Assembly: GCF_022458985.1 (NCBI RefSeq)
Contig: NC_061776.1
Location: 8,248,379 to 8,312,378 of the forward strand
Length of the DNA stretch: 64,000 bases
Direction of reading: 5' to 3'
DNA from: Mugil cephalus
Lineage: Eukaryota; Chordata; Actinopteri; Mugiliformes; Mugilidae
How positions within the stretch are numbered: position 1 is the stretch's first letter; every line of letters begins with the position of its first letter. Below the pieces are notes generated by a model. That model did not search any database. It was not told the origin of the DNA and worked only from the letters and a program-made list of their open reading frames with translations. Below are positions 22,500 through 34,690 of this stretch, one piece after another. Position numbers and translations under genes: made by a program.

Positions 22500-23170
22500 A
22501 AATGAGTATAACCGCTAAGACAAAAAGGTCCCCCCAAGGATCAAAACACCTAGGACAGAAACAGGTATGTAGATGTAGCGGTTCAGAGTACGAGGGATGT
22601 AGCAGACCGTACATGGAGCAAACCAACAACATCACAAGGCAGGCCACCAGGAGAGAGCAGCTCATAGGAAACGACTCAGCAGTCACTCCACCTGAAGGAC
22701 AAAGGGACACTCCTTTGAGGAGTAACACTCAAAAGTCCTGGCCAGTGAGGACTAGATGGTTTTGAGAGAGAGTTAAGGAAGCCATCTATGTAAATTGGAG
22801 AAACCTGACTCTAAATCAGAGAGTGTGGACAGTTTTAGATATTACCAACTATTTATAATCAAGTTTTGACTCTGTCCCCAAGAAGTTTCAACAACATTAC
22901 ACATGAGCCTCAGGTTCAATGGACATAGCCTCGATTAGAGCTCTTTCATAGGTGTAATTTAGCCCAACACACAGTTCACCCACATTCAAGGATCAGGTAA
23001 GTATCAGCTTATGGTTAATGAGTGACCCAGTTTCTGGTAAGCAAGTTTCTGTGGGTGTACCACAAGTTTTCTATTAAACCTCAATTTCCACTAGTTTACA
23101 GAACTGAATGAAGTACTGTGTGAGTGGCGAAAACGTCTTCAAGAAATTTACAGTCCAGCTGACCTTATCA
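22500..23170 (+). mobile_element. Penelope-like/GIY-YIG retroelement tail, degraded
   Basis: Near 22750-22830 a frame reads RVKEAIYVNWRNLTLNQRV, similar to the C-terminal 'VKEAIYVKRERPSLNRG' block seen in many fish GIY-YIG-bearing retroelements. It is followed by the typical tail 'ctgaagaagcta...gatgagtggcgaaacgtcttcaag' (23105-23165, with many indels). The upstream frame is broken. The assignment to Penelope-like elements is from remembered family features. Confidence 0.5.
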
Positions 23171-23889
23171 GCTTTTGGAATGGAATCACAACCGATGTCA
23201 TTGGTCTATTCCGCATATCTTTGTTGAGAGCAGTTGCAAAGCAATAAAATGCCTAACGACTTTGCCCATGACAAATAAATAAATAAATAAAAAGAATCAC
23301 TAGCCTCAACATACTCACATTTTCCCTTTTTCTATTTGTTAATTTTATGCGATTGTTTGATATGACTATGAATAGTAACACTATACATTCTTATGATCAT
23401 TTGCTTGTCTGTTACATCTGAATCAGGGCTGTTATAGGATGTGAATATGGATGGAAGCCTTAAGTATCATTTAACTATACAGTTATGTTGTGATGTTGTA
23501 TATTGATGTGCTGAAGAAAGAGTGATCATGCTGACAAGGCTTACTTGCATTTAAAAATGTTTTTTACAAGATAGAACGATGTCCAATCACAGCGAATATG
23601 AGAGAAGCTTCTGCGCAATCGTCAATCCTCTCTGCATTCACTCCTGGAGACCCCTTCTATTGGTTCTTATGCCCGAAAAACCCCATTCACAAACCAACTG
23701 TCTCCTTACAAGGTCTAACAGTTTAGACTGACAACTGGTACATCACCTTTAACCTTTAAACGTTTATAAGACATCCCAAAAAAGGAACTAAATATAAGAA
23801 CAAATGGAGAGGACCATATACTACACTGAAAAGTAAATTTATGCTATAAAGTGAAACAATGAGTCTAGGTATCCTGATGGTAATTTTCG
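23171..23889. repeat. Repeated flank, copy 1 (indel-rich version of 26880-27590)
   Basis: Blocks run in the same order as at 26880-27590: 'ttggaatggaatcacaac', a (AAAT)n run, 'ttttccctttttctat', 'gttgtgatgttgtatattgatgtgctgaagaaag' and 'ttacaaggtctaacag'. It ends in the block also present at 20740-20870. Most differences are single-base indels. At about 23890 it changes abruptly into PARP2 intron 4/exon 5. Confidence 0.75.
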
Positions 23890-26720
23890 TCTTTAGGTCT
23901 CTTTTTCGCGTCGAAGGAAACGCTCTAGACGTGATATGTCGAACAGGTTGTCTGTCTAAAGTCCGTGAATTTAATTTCTTTTGAACGTTATCTGTGGTAC
24001 CTCAGCCAGGATCACTGCTTTATTTTAAGAAACGTGAAATTATTTCTGCTTTTGCTTTTCTAACGTTTTCAGTGGGTCAGACATAAACCGCTACAATAAC
24101 CAAACATCTTCAACCTTATAGATAATAGTGCTGCTCCTGGACTCTTTCTAACACCTTTTGCACTGACTGTACAACGAACACTTTCTGTTTTGCTTCACAG
24201 ACAAACCTTCAATACAACAACAACAAATATTACCTGATCCAGCTCCTGGAAGACGACGGCTCCAAGGGTTATAGTGTGTGGATGAGATGGGGCCGAGGTG
24301 ACTATTTAAAGCTTTTTATGTGGAAAAATGTGTACGATAAATCATTTTCTCTCAAACTTACGCTTCCAATAAAAATTGTGTGTGTGCAGTGGGAAAAGTG
24401 GGTCAAAGCAGCCTCACAGCCTGTGGTGGAGACCTGCTGAAGGCCAAAAACGTCTTCAAGAAAAAGTGAGAGCTTTTTTTTTTTGTAAATGACTTAAAAA
24501 GATTTCCAGATACGTTTTGTAGCAGCGCGCTCAGTGAAATTTTTGCTGCAGGTTTCTGGAGAAGACCAAGAACGAGTGGGAGAACCGGGAGAACTTTGAG
24601 AAAGTGAACGGAAAATACGACATGGTGTTTATGGACTACAACACAAACGAAAAGGTATGAAATGTCTGTGACTCCTCTGTGTTTATCAGAAGCTTTGATG
24701 AGAATCGAATCCCGACGCCCGTTCTCCTGCGTCGTCTTTTTATTGGTCCAGGAGGAGAACCAGACCACAGTGGACGCCGCACCCAAGAAGAATCCCTCCA
24801 AGCTGGATGCGAAGATCCAGTCTCTCCTGGAGCTCATCTGTGACCTCAAAGCCATGGAGGAGTGTGTGCTGGAGATGAAGTTCGACATTAAGAAAGCTCC
24901 GCTCGGTCAGTCTAACAAACAGATCACACGAGCTGGAGACGAAGTGACGATGCTGCTGTAGCTTTGTGTTTTTATCTCTGTGCCTGTAGGTAAACTGACC
25001 TCGGAGCAGATCCGTGCAGGCTACATGGCTCTGAAGAGCATAGAGGAGTGTTTGAAGAGGAAGGCCAGAAATCAGGAGCTGTTGGAGGCTTGTAACAGGT
25101 TTTACACTCGCATCCCCCACGACTTTGGGTAAGAAGCCTGCAGCTGAGTCCTTAACATGCCCTGGTGGGATCTGGGTTCTAACTAAAAGATGTAACTCTC
25201 CAAGGTTGAAAACTCCCCCGATCATCCGCACAGAAGATGAGCTGAAGGAGAAAATCGCCCTGTTGGAGGTAAAACTGTGTTTTGATTGAATCATTTCTTA
25301 TTTTTCTTATTTTTTCTCATAAGTATCTGTAATTCCTGACTGCTTTTGTTTTTTTTAAGGCACTGAGTGACATTCAGATAGCGGTGAAAATGGTCCAGTC
25401 CAGTGAGAAAAGTGATGAACATCCTCTGGACAGACAGTACCACTCGCTCCAGTGTGACCTGCAGCCTCTGGACTCCAGCAGCAACGAGTACCAGGTCTGT
25501 AAAGATGAAACTAACCTTCGAGTCTAATGTTTTATGGTGTTAATCAAAGTATCTTTCATATCTGAGGACACAGATCTTTGCCAGATGTAACTTGTGTTGC
25601 TGTAAATTCACGTTCCTCTTCTTTCTCTGTGTGTGTGTGTGAAGGTGATAGAAAACTATCTGCAGACCACTCACGCCTCGACCCATCGAGAATACACCAT
25701 GACCATCTTGGACGTCTTCTCAGTGGACAAAAACGGGGAGAGAGACAACTTCCTGTCACAGTTAGACAACAGGTCAGCAGAAGAAACGTTTACTCCTTTA
25801 TGTTGCCTCAGTTCAAATCGTATTCATAAAGTTACACGTTTTCATTCTTTCATTCCCGTCCACTTATCCGAGGTCGGGTCCTGGTGACAACAGACTTGTT
25901 CTGTGTGGGACATTTATACTTAGAAACTCTTGTCAGTCCGATTCGTTCTGTGTATTTTTTGCCGGTCGGGTTCATTTTTGTTTCTACTTCCTGCTTCACT
26001 TTCAACAATGGCAACTGAAACGTTGCCGAAACCTTTACTCCATGTTTTCCCATTTTTTTTTTGATCCAAAACAATCAATTAGAAAATTGCGGAGATGGAG
26101 AAGCAGCCAGAAACACGGTACTGCCGAGTGGAACCAGTTACCAATCTGCATCGCTGTGGTGCATAGTCACATTTCTGTCTTATGTCTACGACTTCACGCT
26201 GAGGATGCAGACACAGCTCTCTTTGGTTATACAGGGACCGAATGGCTCGATCCCAAACTTTCTCAGCGCTGGTATCAGCCTTTGGAAGCAGAAAGTTATC
26301 GGTATCGGTTTCAAAGAAAAGTTATCGTGCATCCTGAGTCACAGCTGTTATGAAGGCACAAGGTGGTCATAATGTTATGCCCCAAAAACATCAGTAAGAA
26401 CAGACTGTCTGAGAGGAAGTGGTTCTTCCCGCTGTGGAAACTCAGATCTGCAAGAAACAGAGGAGAAGAAGTTTTTCCCAACTTTACTGACAACACTTCA
26501 TTCATTCAAAAGAAGAAAACGAGGACGATGGACCCACATTTTTAACAGCCATGTCCACATCAAGTCCAGCTTCATTCATCTGGTTCTTTTACTACCTGTG
26601 TGTTTCAACCACCACAACCAGAGGTTTACACCAGAGAACGAGTCTGTGCTGCCAGGTTTTAAATGATGTTTTCACTGTCTCTGTGTCTGCGTCTCCACCA
26701 GGACTCTGCTGTGGCACGGC
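23890..26720 (+). pseudogene. Partial PARP2 copy 2 (exon 5 to mid exon 14)
   Basis: Near-identical to 16065-18839 including introns. Exon 5 (about 23897-23945) is scrambled by indels at the junction. Exons 6-13 (24201-24297, 24390-24465, 24552-24654, 24752-24905, 24990-25128, 25205-25268, 25360-25494, 25645-25772) keep open frames and splice sites and would encode the WGR and regulatory domains. Exon 14 starts at 26702 but homology stops at 26720, just after the codons for LLWHG, so Tyr and Glu of the catalytic triad are missing. Substitutions against copy 1 include D to E and T to N in exon 8 and PSSND to SSSNE in exon 12. Intron 13 has about 110 extra bases (25815-25925). It cannot make an active enzyme as assembled. 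It could be a recent segmental duplication, or an allelic contig wrongly placed in tandem. Confidence 0.85.
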
Positions 26721-27590
26721 TAATTAGTGACCCCAGTTTCTGGTCAAGCAAGTTTCTGGTGGGTGCTACCCACAGAGTTTTTCCTATTTAAACCTCAATT
26801 TCCCACAAGTTTATCAGAACTGAAGAAGCTACTCGGATGAGTGGCGAAACGTCTTCAAGAAATTCTACAAGTCCAGCTGACCTTATTCAACGCCTTTTTT
26901 GGAATGGAATCACAACATACCATGTCATTGTCTATTCCCCATATCTTTGTTAGAGAGCAGTGCAAAGCAAAAAAAATTGCCTAACGCACTTTGCCCATGA
27001 CAAAATAAATAAATAAATAAAAAATGAATCACAGCCTCAACAATACATCACATTTTCCCTTTTTCTATTTTGTTACATTTATATGCGATTGTTATGACTA
27101 TGAACTAGTGAACTAGTTAACACTATTAACATTTCCTTTATGATCATTTTGACTTGTACTGTTACATCTGAATCAAGGGACTGTGTATATGGATGTGAAT
27201 ATGGATGGAAGCCTTAACGATCATTTTAACTATACAGTTATGTTGTGATGTTGTATATTGATGTGCTGAAGAAAGAAGTGATCACTGCTGACAAGTCTTA
27301 TCTTGCATTTAAAAATGTTTATTACAAGATAGAACGATGTCAAAATCACAGCTGAATCTGAGAGAGCTTCTGGCCAATCGTCAAATCCTCTCTGCCATTC
27401 AGCTCCTGGAGACCCCTTATATATGGTTCTTATCCCCAAAAACCCCCATTCACAAACCCAACTTGTCTCCTTACAAGGTCTAACAGTTTTATGGACTGAC
27501 AACTGGTACATCACCCTTTAACCTTTAAAGTTTATATAGACATCCCCAAAAAAGGAAACAAATACTAAGAACAAATGGAGAGGACCATAT
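26721..27590. repeat. Repeated flank, copy 2 (Penelope-like tail plus unique block)
   Basis: Starts abruptly after the PARP2 exon-14 break with 'gtgaccccagtttctgg', contains the 'gatgagtggcgaaacgtcttcaagaaattctacaagtccag' retroelement tail (26836-26878) and then the same blocks as 23171-23889. It runs into the gap. It is cleaner than the copy at 23 kb. Confidence 0.75.
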
Positions 27591-28090
27591 NNNNNNNNNN
27601 NNNNNNNNNNNNNNNNNNNNNNNNNNNNNNNNNNNNNNNNNNNNNNNNNNNNNNNNNNNNNNNNNNNNNNNNNNNNNNNNNNNNNNNNNNNNNNNNNNNN
27701 NNNNNNNNNNNNNNNNNNNNNNNNNNNNNNNNNNNNNNNNNNNNNNNNNNNNNNNNNNNNNNNNNNNNNNNNNNNNNNNNNNNNNNNNNNNNNNNNNNNN
27801 NNNNNNNNNNNNNNNNNNNNNNNNNNNNNNNNNNNNNNNNNNNNNNNNNNNNNNNNNNNNNNNNNNNNNNNNNNNNNNNNNNNNNNNNNNNNNNNNNNNN
27901 NNNNNNNNNNNNNNNNNNNNNNNNNNNNNNNNNNNNNNNNNNNNNNNNNNNNNNNNNNNNNNNNNNNNNNNNNNNNNNNNNNNNNNNNNNNNNNNNNNNN
28001 NNNNNNNNNNNNNNNNNNNNNNNNNNNNNNNNNNNNNNNNNNNNNNNNNNNNNNNNNNNNNNNNNNNNNNNNNNNNNNNNNNNNNNNNNN
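27591..28090. other. Assembly gap (500 N)
   Basis: Exactly 500 N, a placeholder length. ORFs spanning it are meaningless. Confidence 0.99.
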
Positions 28091-28675
28091 TTTTCTCAAA
28101 AAAAATCACTGGAGAGTGAAAACGTACATATCCACATCCACAGTTCTCATGCAAACGAAAGGATCTCCAGAGCACTTGTGAAGAACCTGTTTTTCTTAGA
28201 GTGCACCATGATAAACTGATAAAGCGCCTCTTAGGACCGCGAGAGTCATATATATATATTATTTTTAAAAAGTACAGTGTACAATCCAAGATTTCTTAGA
28301 ATGAGCCAAACAAATCAACCACCAGTGAGCCTAGAATCAGTCTGGGCTCGGACTCTTACAAGATGGCGTCACAATGAGATCAATGGGATGAAGTAGAGAC
28401 ATGTCGTCTATATTTATGTGCAGTTTTCTGTCTTTTTTTTTGTTTTGTTTTGTATTTTAGCTTACTCCAGGTAACATGATGAACTACTGATTTCATACTA
28501 GTGAAGAAGTTCGCACTGTCTCATAGTCTCACAGATTGAAAACAAAAAACATAGTAAATTAATGCTCATTAGAATGAAAACTAAGAACACTGTTAGAATA
28601 AGACTCAGACCAAATCTACACTCACTGTCTTTTGTTGTCATGCTACAAGAAAGTGTAGTTTCTGAAGGATAGAGT
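28091..28675. other. Gap flank, no gene recognised
   Basis: AT-rich with a short TA run at 28247-28260. No exon was recognised. It likely belongs to the Ig-receptor copy whose tail exon follows. Confidence 0.4.
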
Positions 28676-28861
28676 ATGGATGATCGAACACTTGCTAAAA
28701 ATGTTGACTGTCACTTTTTCTTCAATCAGCGTTCAGCAGATCGTGATTCAGCTAATAATCCAACCTCCACCTACTGCTTGGTCGGGCCAAATACTGGACC
28801 CAGAGGATCCACTAAGACTAAAACAAACAATCAGCCAGAGAGTCTCTATGTAACGATATGA
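28676..28861 (+). pseudogene. SLAM/CD48-like receptor copy A: cytoplasmic tail exon
   Basis: The final part of a receptor whose upstream exons would lie in the gap. The open frame ends SLYVTI then a stop (28859-28861) and also contains STYCLV; both fit the inhibitory-type pattern (S/T)xYxx(V/I) used by SLAM-family tails. The same exon recurs at about 34530-34690, where it follows Ig and membrane exons, which is why I link it to this family. Copy A has no Ig domain in the window. Confidence 0.45.
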
Positions 28862-29843
28862 AAGGCTGCCAAGTCCTGAGAGAAACAGGACAAACAGAAA
28901 CAGGACAGGACATACTGTAAATATTGTATATCATTGTTAACACAACCCTGTTAACTGGTTCTGACATGATCTGGGCTTCACAGTGTTGTACAAACAGTAG
29001 AAATTAAAGTTAGACTGATGCATAAAACCAAAGTTAAGTGTAACAAACAGGATCATCACTGTAGTGAGGACCTTTTAAAATAGTTTCCAAAATGCAAAAA
29101 CAATATGTTGTGTTGACAACAATGGGCAAAATGATTGTTCCACTTTGTGCACAAAAGAGTTTACAGCACATGGATGTGGGTTTGAATGAACAAATCACAT
29201 TTGATATTTTATGTATTTTGCTTTTAGTATTATCTAAGATACTTGAAGTGAAGCTCAACGTTGAGGTTACTGCTACCAAAGGAGATTATTATTTATATTT
29301 ATATATATTTAAACCAAAAATCATATTTTAACACATAAAATGTAATTTTAAAAGATTAAACTCAATTATGTTGTGATTTGTAGGCAGTTTTTTAATGTGT
29401 AGTTGTGTTAAAATCTATTAAATGAATAGTTCCACTTCCAATTCAAGCACGAACCTCATAAACTTCAGATATCTGTCAGAATGAAGGAATGTGTTGTGTT
29501 AAAAGTGATGATCCTGAATTATACAGAAATTAATTTACAGTACATGAATGTGGGCTTGAAGCCAGTGCACTGTAAGATAGCAGTATGCTGCAGTATTTAC
29601 ATTCATATTTTACATATTTTCATTGTATTTAAGATATTTAGTGTTTGTGTGTGTCAGTTTATTTCACAGCTAATTCTACTGCTGCAAAAGAACATATAGG
29701 ACACAGAACAGATCAGTCAGTAGCCTGCAGTTTTGCACAAATTTTATGTCGAAGGATGAATTGATTTATGCTGTGTTTGGATTCCAGAGGAAGGATTTCT
29801 TTGACATTAGTTAGAGATGGTATCATGTACTTCCATGGAAATC

Positions 29844-29884
<41 letters not shown>

Positions 29885-30476
29885 CTCACATTTCATATAT
29901 TACATCTTTTCATATTATCTAATAGTATTTAAGATATTAATGATTATTTGTTCAGTGTTCAATTGCTTTGGTCTTCCAGGTACACAAAGAACAATAGTTA
30001 CAGTAACCACCATAAAACCATTTATTTAATATTACTTTTTGTGACTGATGGGAATGGGAGAGACAGTGATAGGTTGTTGATGCCTGTTTTGTTTTGTCTG
30101 GTTCAGAGTGAAACTTACAAGCCCCTATGTATAGAATTTATCTTTTGAACTGTAAATAGTCTTAATTTATTAAACTGTACATATTAATTGATGCTTTTAT
30201 AAGCAGCACACATTTTAAACCATTTATAACTATCTATGAACTCTATTTAGTTATGAACATGTTTTAAACACAGCATGTTATTATACTGTTAATTATTTAT
30301 TATTCACTGTAACATATATGTGTTTTGTACAGGGCTGCATTGGTCTTTAGATCAGCTCTCGACTGACCAACCACCAAAGCTAAAGACGTCCCTGTGATCG
30401 GAACAGAAACTAACATCCTCTTTTTCTCTGAAGTACGCAGCTGGCTTACTTCCTTAAACTGATGACATCTTTTGAA
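28862..30476. repeat. Segmental repeat paired with 34.7-35.25 kb
   Basis: Blocks at 29100-29280 and 29575-29730 (for example 'tatgctgcagtatttacat' and 'cagctaattctactgctgcaaaagaacatatagg') recur in order at 34810-34965 and 35085-35220. This marks a duplication of a whole receptor unit with about 5.5-5.7 kb spacing. No other gene was recognised. Confidence 0.7.
29844..29884. repeat. (GATA)n microsatellite
   Basis: About ten GATA/AGAT units. Confidence 0.95.
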
Positions 30477-33057
30477 ATGGAACTTAATCTTTGTTTATTG
30501 GCAGTTTTGTGATATATTCAAGTCAAATTCAAGGTAAGATGTTATTTTATAATAGTATTTTTGTAATTGTAACTGGTTGATGTTTTGAACCTATTTAATT
30601 TAAATGACGATAACAATAGCACTGGAATTTCTCCGTAAACGATAGAATTGAAACCAAAAAGCATGCGACCCACAGGAGGAAAAGCAGAATATTAAGTCGT
30701 TCCCGTGTTCATTGGCTTAAAATGGCGTCTCAACACTTTATAGTTTTTCATGACAAAGTCAAGTTAGAGACTTCACAACTATTGTTACTCACTATCGTCT
30801 CCTGATTGTTGTTTTCAAAGCTGAGATGTTGTGGCAGAAACTAATCGTATCACCTTAAATAATTAGTAGTTTTTAGCTTTAAAGACCGTACTTGTTGGTG
30901 ATCATCTGAGTGTACTTCAATATGTACGACATGGATACGTAACTGCCACATATAAGTAATAACAGTAAATGCATATTCTTAAGATTTACACATTTATTGA
31001 AGAAACAAACACAAAGGCTGACTGACTGAATTAACGCGAGGAGTATTGTTTTGTAATGTAGAGGAAATACACAAGCAGTCTCCAATGATTTTGATACAAC
31101 AGATGAACCATGCTGTTATACTTGTATTATATCATCAGTATTATTGCTGTAACTCAGAGACCTCCAACGCTGTAGGATTTTATTTTTAAAAAAGCTTTCC
31201 TTTTAAATTTCTTTTCCCAACCAGGGCCCCTCATAAGGTCCATCATAAAAACCAAGCTATAGACACATGTCTGCTGTGAAGCTGAACTGGACAAACTGAC
31301 ATGGTCACTGTTTGTTTCACATGTTTCTTTGAGGCTCAGAAATATTTTAAAGATAGAATAGGTCCACGTCTGGAGCTCTGTCGTAACAAATGAAGGAACG
31401 AAAAGGAAGAAAATAAAAGCATCAGACACCATTCAGTGGTTGTGATGAGAAGAGGTTACACCCTCAACTATTTCAGCTAAAACTCTATAAATGACATGGG
31501 ATAATAAGACACAGCACACTGATAAACACAACAATCAACAGAATAGCTCCATAAGAACTTTTAACTGACCTCTTTCTTTCTCTGTCACTTGTCATAAATA
31601 CACACTGAGATCCAAGCATGTAAAGCGATGTTTTCACTACTAATGAGAATCCACTCCTTAACAAATCCAGATGAGATAAATATACAACAATCATTATTGA
31701 ACAGATCACTGACAATGTTAGTTGGAAGTTAGGTATAGAAATACAGTATTTATGATTGATTCTTATTTTCATCTTATGTATCTACTGTTTACAGGTCCGT
31801 GCTGTGACGATGTTTTGTGAAGAGAGGAGAATGATGTACTTCAGAAGCTCCATGGGATGAGTGTTTACAAAGAGATCTGATTTGTTTCTCTGGAGATTTA
31901 ATACAAGCAATATTTTAGTAAGATATTCACCTGGTGGAAAACCAAGAGTCTCTACAAATTACACTGGAAGGCTTGAGTTCTCTGAGGAAAATTACTCATT
32001 GAAATTAAAGAATCTACAAGATGACGACAGTGGAGTCTATACAGCACGATGGATATAATAAAGAAAAACAATAACAAATAACATGGTCACAGTTCAAAGG
32101 TAGGTTTTTCTGAACATTTCACACACTGACAAGAAACATCTGCTTCATTTGTAAACCTCCTCACACCTACTTTCCTCCATCATGTCCATGTCTCCAGTTG
32201 ATCTGAATTCAGAACCTCTGTGTCCAATCAGCTCAGACCATCTAGTAACCATCACTGTACCTGCAGCACAGAGGCCTCACACATTCACAGCACTTTCACA
32301 TGTACACCAAAACCTGGCTCTCAGGAGGGAGGGAGACCAATCAAAGTCACCAACTCTGGTGCTTCCCTCCGTGTCCACCTGTTGAATGATGCGATCATCT
32401 GTCACCATAGCAACCAAGTCAGCTGGACTCAGAAGAATATGACACAGATTCAGGATTTCTGTCTCCTACATGCTGGTGAGACTGACAGACTGAATAAATT
32501 ACAATAATTTGTAAAGTCAGTAGTTATTAATATTTTTATAGTTTGTTTATTCCCAACAGGGTCCAATGGAGCAATTCAAATTTTTTTATTAAATTAATTT
32601 TAAATATAAACCAAGGTATCTGTAAAGACATTTAGACTCAGAACCAGTACAGTGAATCAGTAAATTATCTACTGATGCTGTGTTTTGTTTGGCTTTTCTT
32701 GTAATATAATACCCACTTGTAGTAGTAACAGACTATAAACTCTTCACATCTGTACTAAAACATCTAAGTTTTTCTTTTCATCACCACCAGATTAACTAGG
32801 AAAACTCATTTATATCTAAATTTCTAGGACAAATTATTGGTCAAAGGTAAAACTTCCAAGACACAATGTTACACTAACACAAGATGAACTATGTAGAGTG
32901 ACTGAAACCAGGCATCATTTTCTAATCCAATTTGTGTTTTTCTGTACAGAACCTCTTCGCAGCCATATTATTATTACAGCTGCAATACCTGTGATAGCTG
33001 TTGTTGTCGTCCTTGCGATGCTTCTTGGATGTTATCGCCGACGTAAGAGAAGAAAAC
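30477..33057 (+). pseudogene. SLAM/CD48-like Ig receptor copy B (frame-broken)
   Basis: Leukocyte-surface Ig receptor of the CD2/SLAM type by architecture. Exon 1 (30477-30533) starts MELNLCLLAVL, a signal peptide, but is one base shorter than in copy E and hits a stop. The V-type Ig exon (31795-32099) contains LVRYSPGGKPRVSTNYTGRL and LKNLQDDDSGVYTARW, the DxGxY motif of V domains, with a frameshift before it. The C2-like exon (32198-32475) has recognisable Cys and Trp positions (VSWTQKN) across shifted frames. The membrane exon (32950-33057) encodes IIITAAIPVIAVVVVLAMLL then a basic RRRKRRKRK stop-transfer run. A tail exon probably follows at 34.5 kb. Indels may be real decay or sequencing error, since all splice sites are intact. 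The exact orthologue is unknown. Confidence 0.7.
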
Positions 33058-33459
33058 GTAAGTCCAAATGTTTATTACATCTTAAATCACAAAGTAGAAA
33101 GATGAATCTGTTTTATTACCTGCTGCCTCACACATTAATAACCTGTTTGTGTTATTAAACAATCCAGTCACACTAATCATACAATTAAAGTTATTGCTTA
33201 TTTAGTCTTCATGATAGTTTACAGCTGTTCTTTAGAAACAACAAATGTTGAGACAAGCACCTGTGTTGTTAGACCTCTAGTCTATGTGCTGCTTTAAGCA
33301 TCATTCATTCATCTAATCCTTCACTTGAGATCAGCACCCATTAGAAAACATTCACATATGGGATACTTTTAAGTGTGTGTCCTGTGTGACATTACAATAT
33401 TGATGCATACATGACATTTTGACTCAATGTTGGAACAACTTTAGAAGTACATTATACGT

Positions 33460-33505
<46 letters not shown>

Positions 33506-34529
33506 CACCAGGTGTGGCAGCCCCTCTCACTCATAATTAAAGACACCTGGGTGTCAGACTTGTGATGACACATCAGAATGTGCTGTGTGTCCAGGGATTG
33601 ATACGATTTAAAACTATTCTAATCAATGAACAGACTGTAATTAATTCAGTTTTTTAAAAGTCATCTACTGGCTACATTGTTCCAACACCAACTGAATAGG
33701 ATCTTTCCCCTATTGTTTCTGTTACCTGTGTAAATCAGGTCAGAAGATGAGACCTGGTCAATATTTTCCTTGTGTCTTGCAGTAATGAAGTAAAGTAACA
33801 GAGACAGCAAGCAGTCTGAGAAGAAAAAAAATAACATTTAAACCTAATACGCCATTAATGTCTTTTATCTCTGACCTCAGATGCCAGAGAGAAACATTAC
33901 AAAAATACAGCAGTAAGTGTCAGTTTTTTTCAGAATTTAAGTATTTTTACAGTTGAGATTTGATCTTATGACATGCGATGATATACCTCTGCACACAAAC
34001 ACTGATGAATTTTCCTGATTTTTCTCATGAGATGGTCTGTTTATGTTTCATGTTCATGCTGACTTCTAACCAAATAAGCCGCAGGTCCATAGACTGTATG
34101 TTAGAGATGGTCACTCTCTAAAGTGACGCCAAAGCATCTAGAGCTTCCCCTGTGACTGACTGTAGTATGGGTCATCATACTCCCACATTCTCCATGTTAT
34201 TGAGTGGGACAGGGACAAACTAAAACCCTACACTTCAATACATTTTTAAAGGACGGTTTTCTGAAATTTTATGTATTACTAAACATACGTGATGCATGTT
34301 CAATGTCCGTCTCATAAACTTTGTTTTAGTTTATATGTAGTATGGTGTTCTGCCGGAGTTTGTTTTGTATTTGTTTGGTTTTATATGTGAAGCACCTGGT
34401 GCTGCATTTGATTTGTATAGAAGGTGCTATATAAATAATTTTGATTTGATGCTCAACAAGAAAAGTTTCTGAAGGATAAATACAGATGATCGAACACATT
34501 GCTAAAGAAGTTGACTGTCTTTTTTTTTT
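33058..34529. other. Copy B introns and possible small tail exons
   Basis: Intronic sequence between the membrane exon and the tail exon of copy B. A small exon may lie near 33881-33912 (cag/ATGCCAGAGAGAAACATTAC... before GTAAGT), a typical size for a SLAM-family cytoplasmic exon. Nothing else was recognised. Confidence 0.35.
33461..33503. repeat. 43-base C homopolymer
   Basis: An uninterrupted run of 43 C. It is flanked by a short imperfect inverted repeat (accaggtgt ... acacctgggt, 33506-33550). Confidence 0.95.
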
Positions 34530-34690
34530 CTTCAAGTGGATAACTCCTCGTTCCTGAATGAAAAGAGAAGACTCGACTAATAATTTGACCTCCACCTACT
34601 TCTTGGTCGGAGCCTCATACTGGACCCCCAGAGGATCCACTAAGACTATAAACCAACAATCAAGCCAGAGGACTCTGTATGCAAATGGGA
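34530..34690 (+). pseudogene. Copy B cytoplasmic tail exon
   Basis: Homologous to 28720-28861 (the shared block tggacccccagaggatccac is at 34622-34641) but with extra indels. Pieces in shifted frames correspond to the STYxLV and SLYVTI motifs of copy A (here TLYANG-like). The frame is broken. Confidence 0.4.

Noticed and set aside
27518..28289. Long X-filled ORFs across the first gap
   Set aside because: They are open only because N has no stops; not coding evidence.
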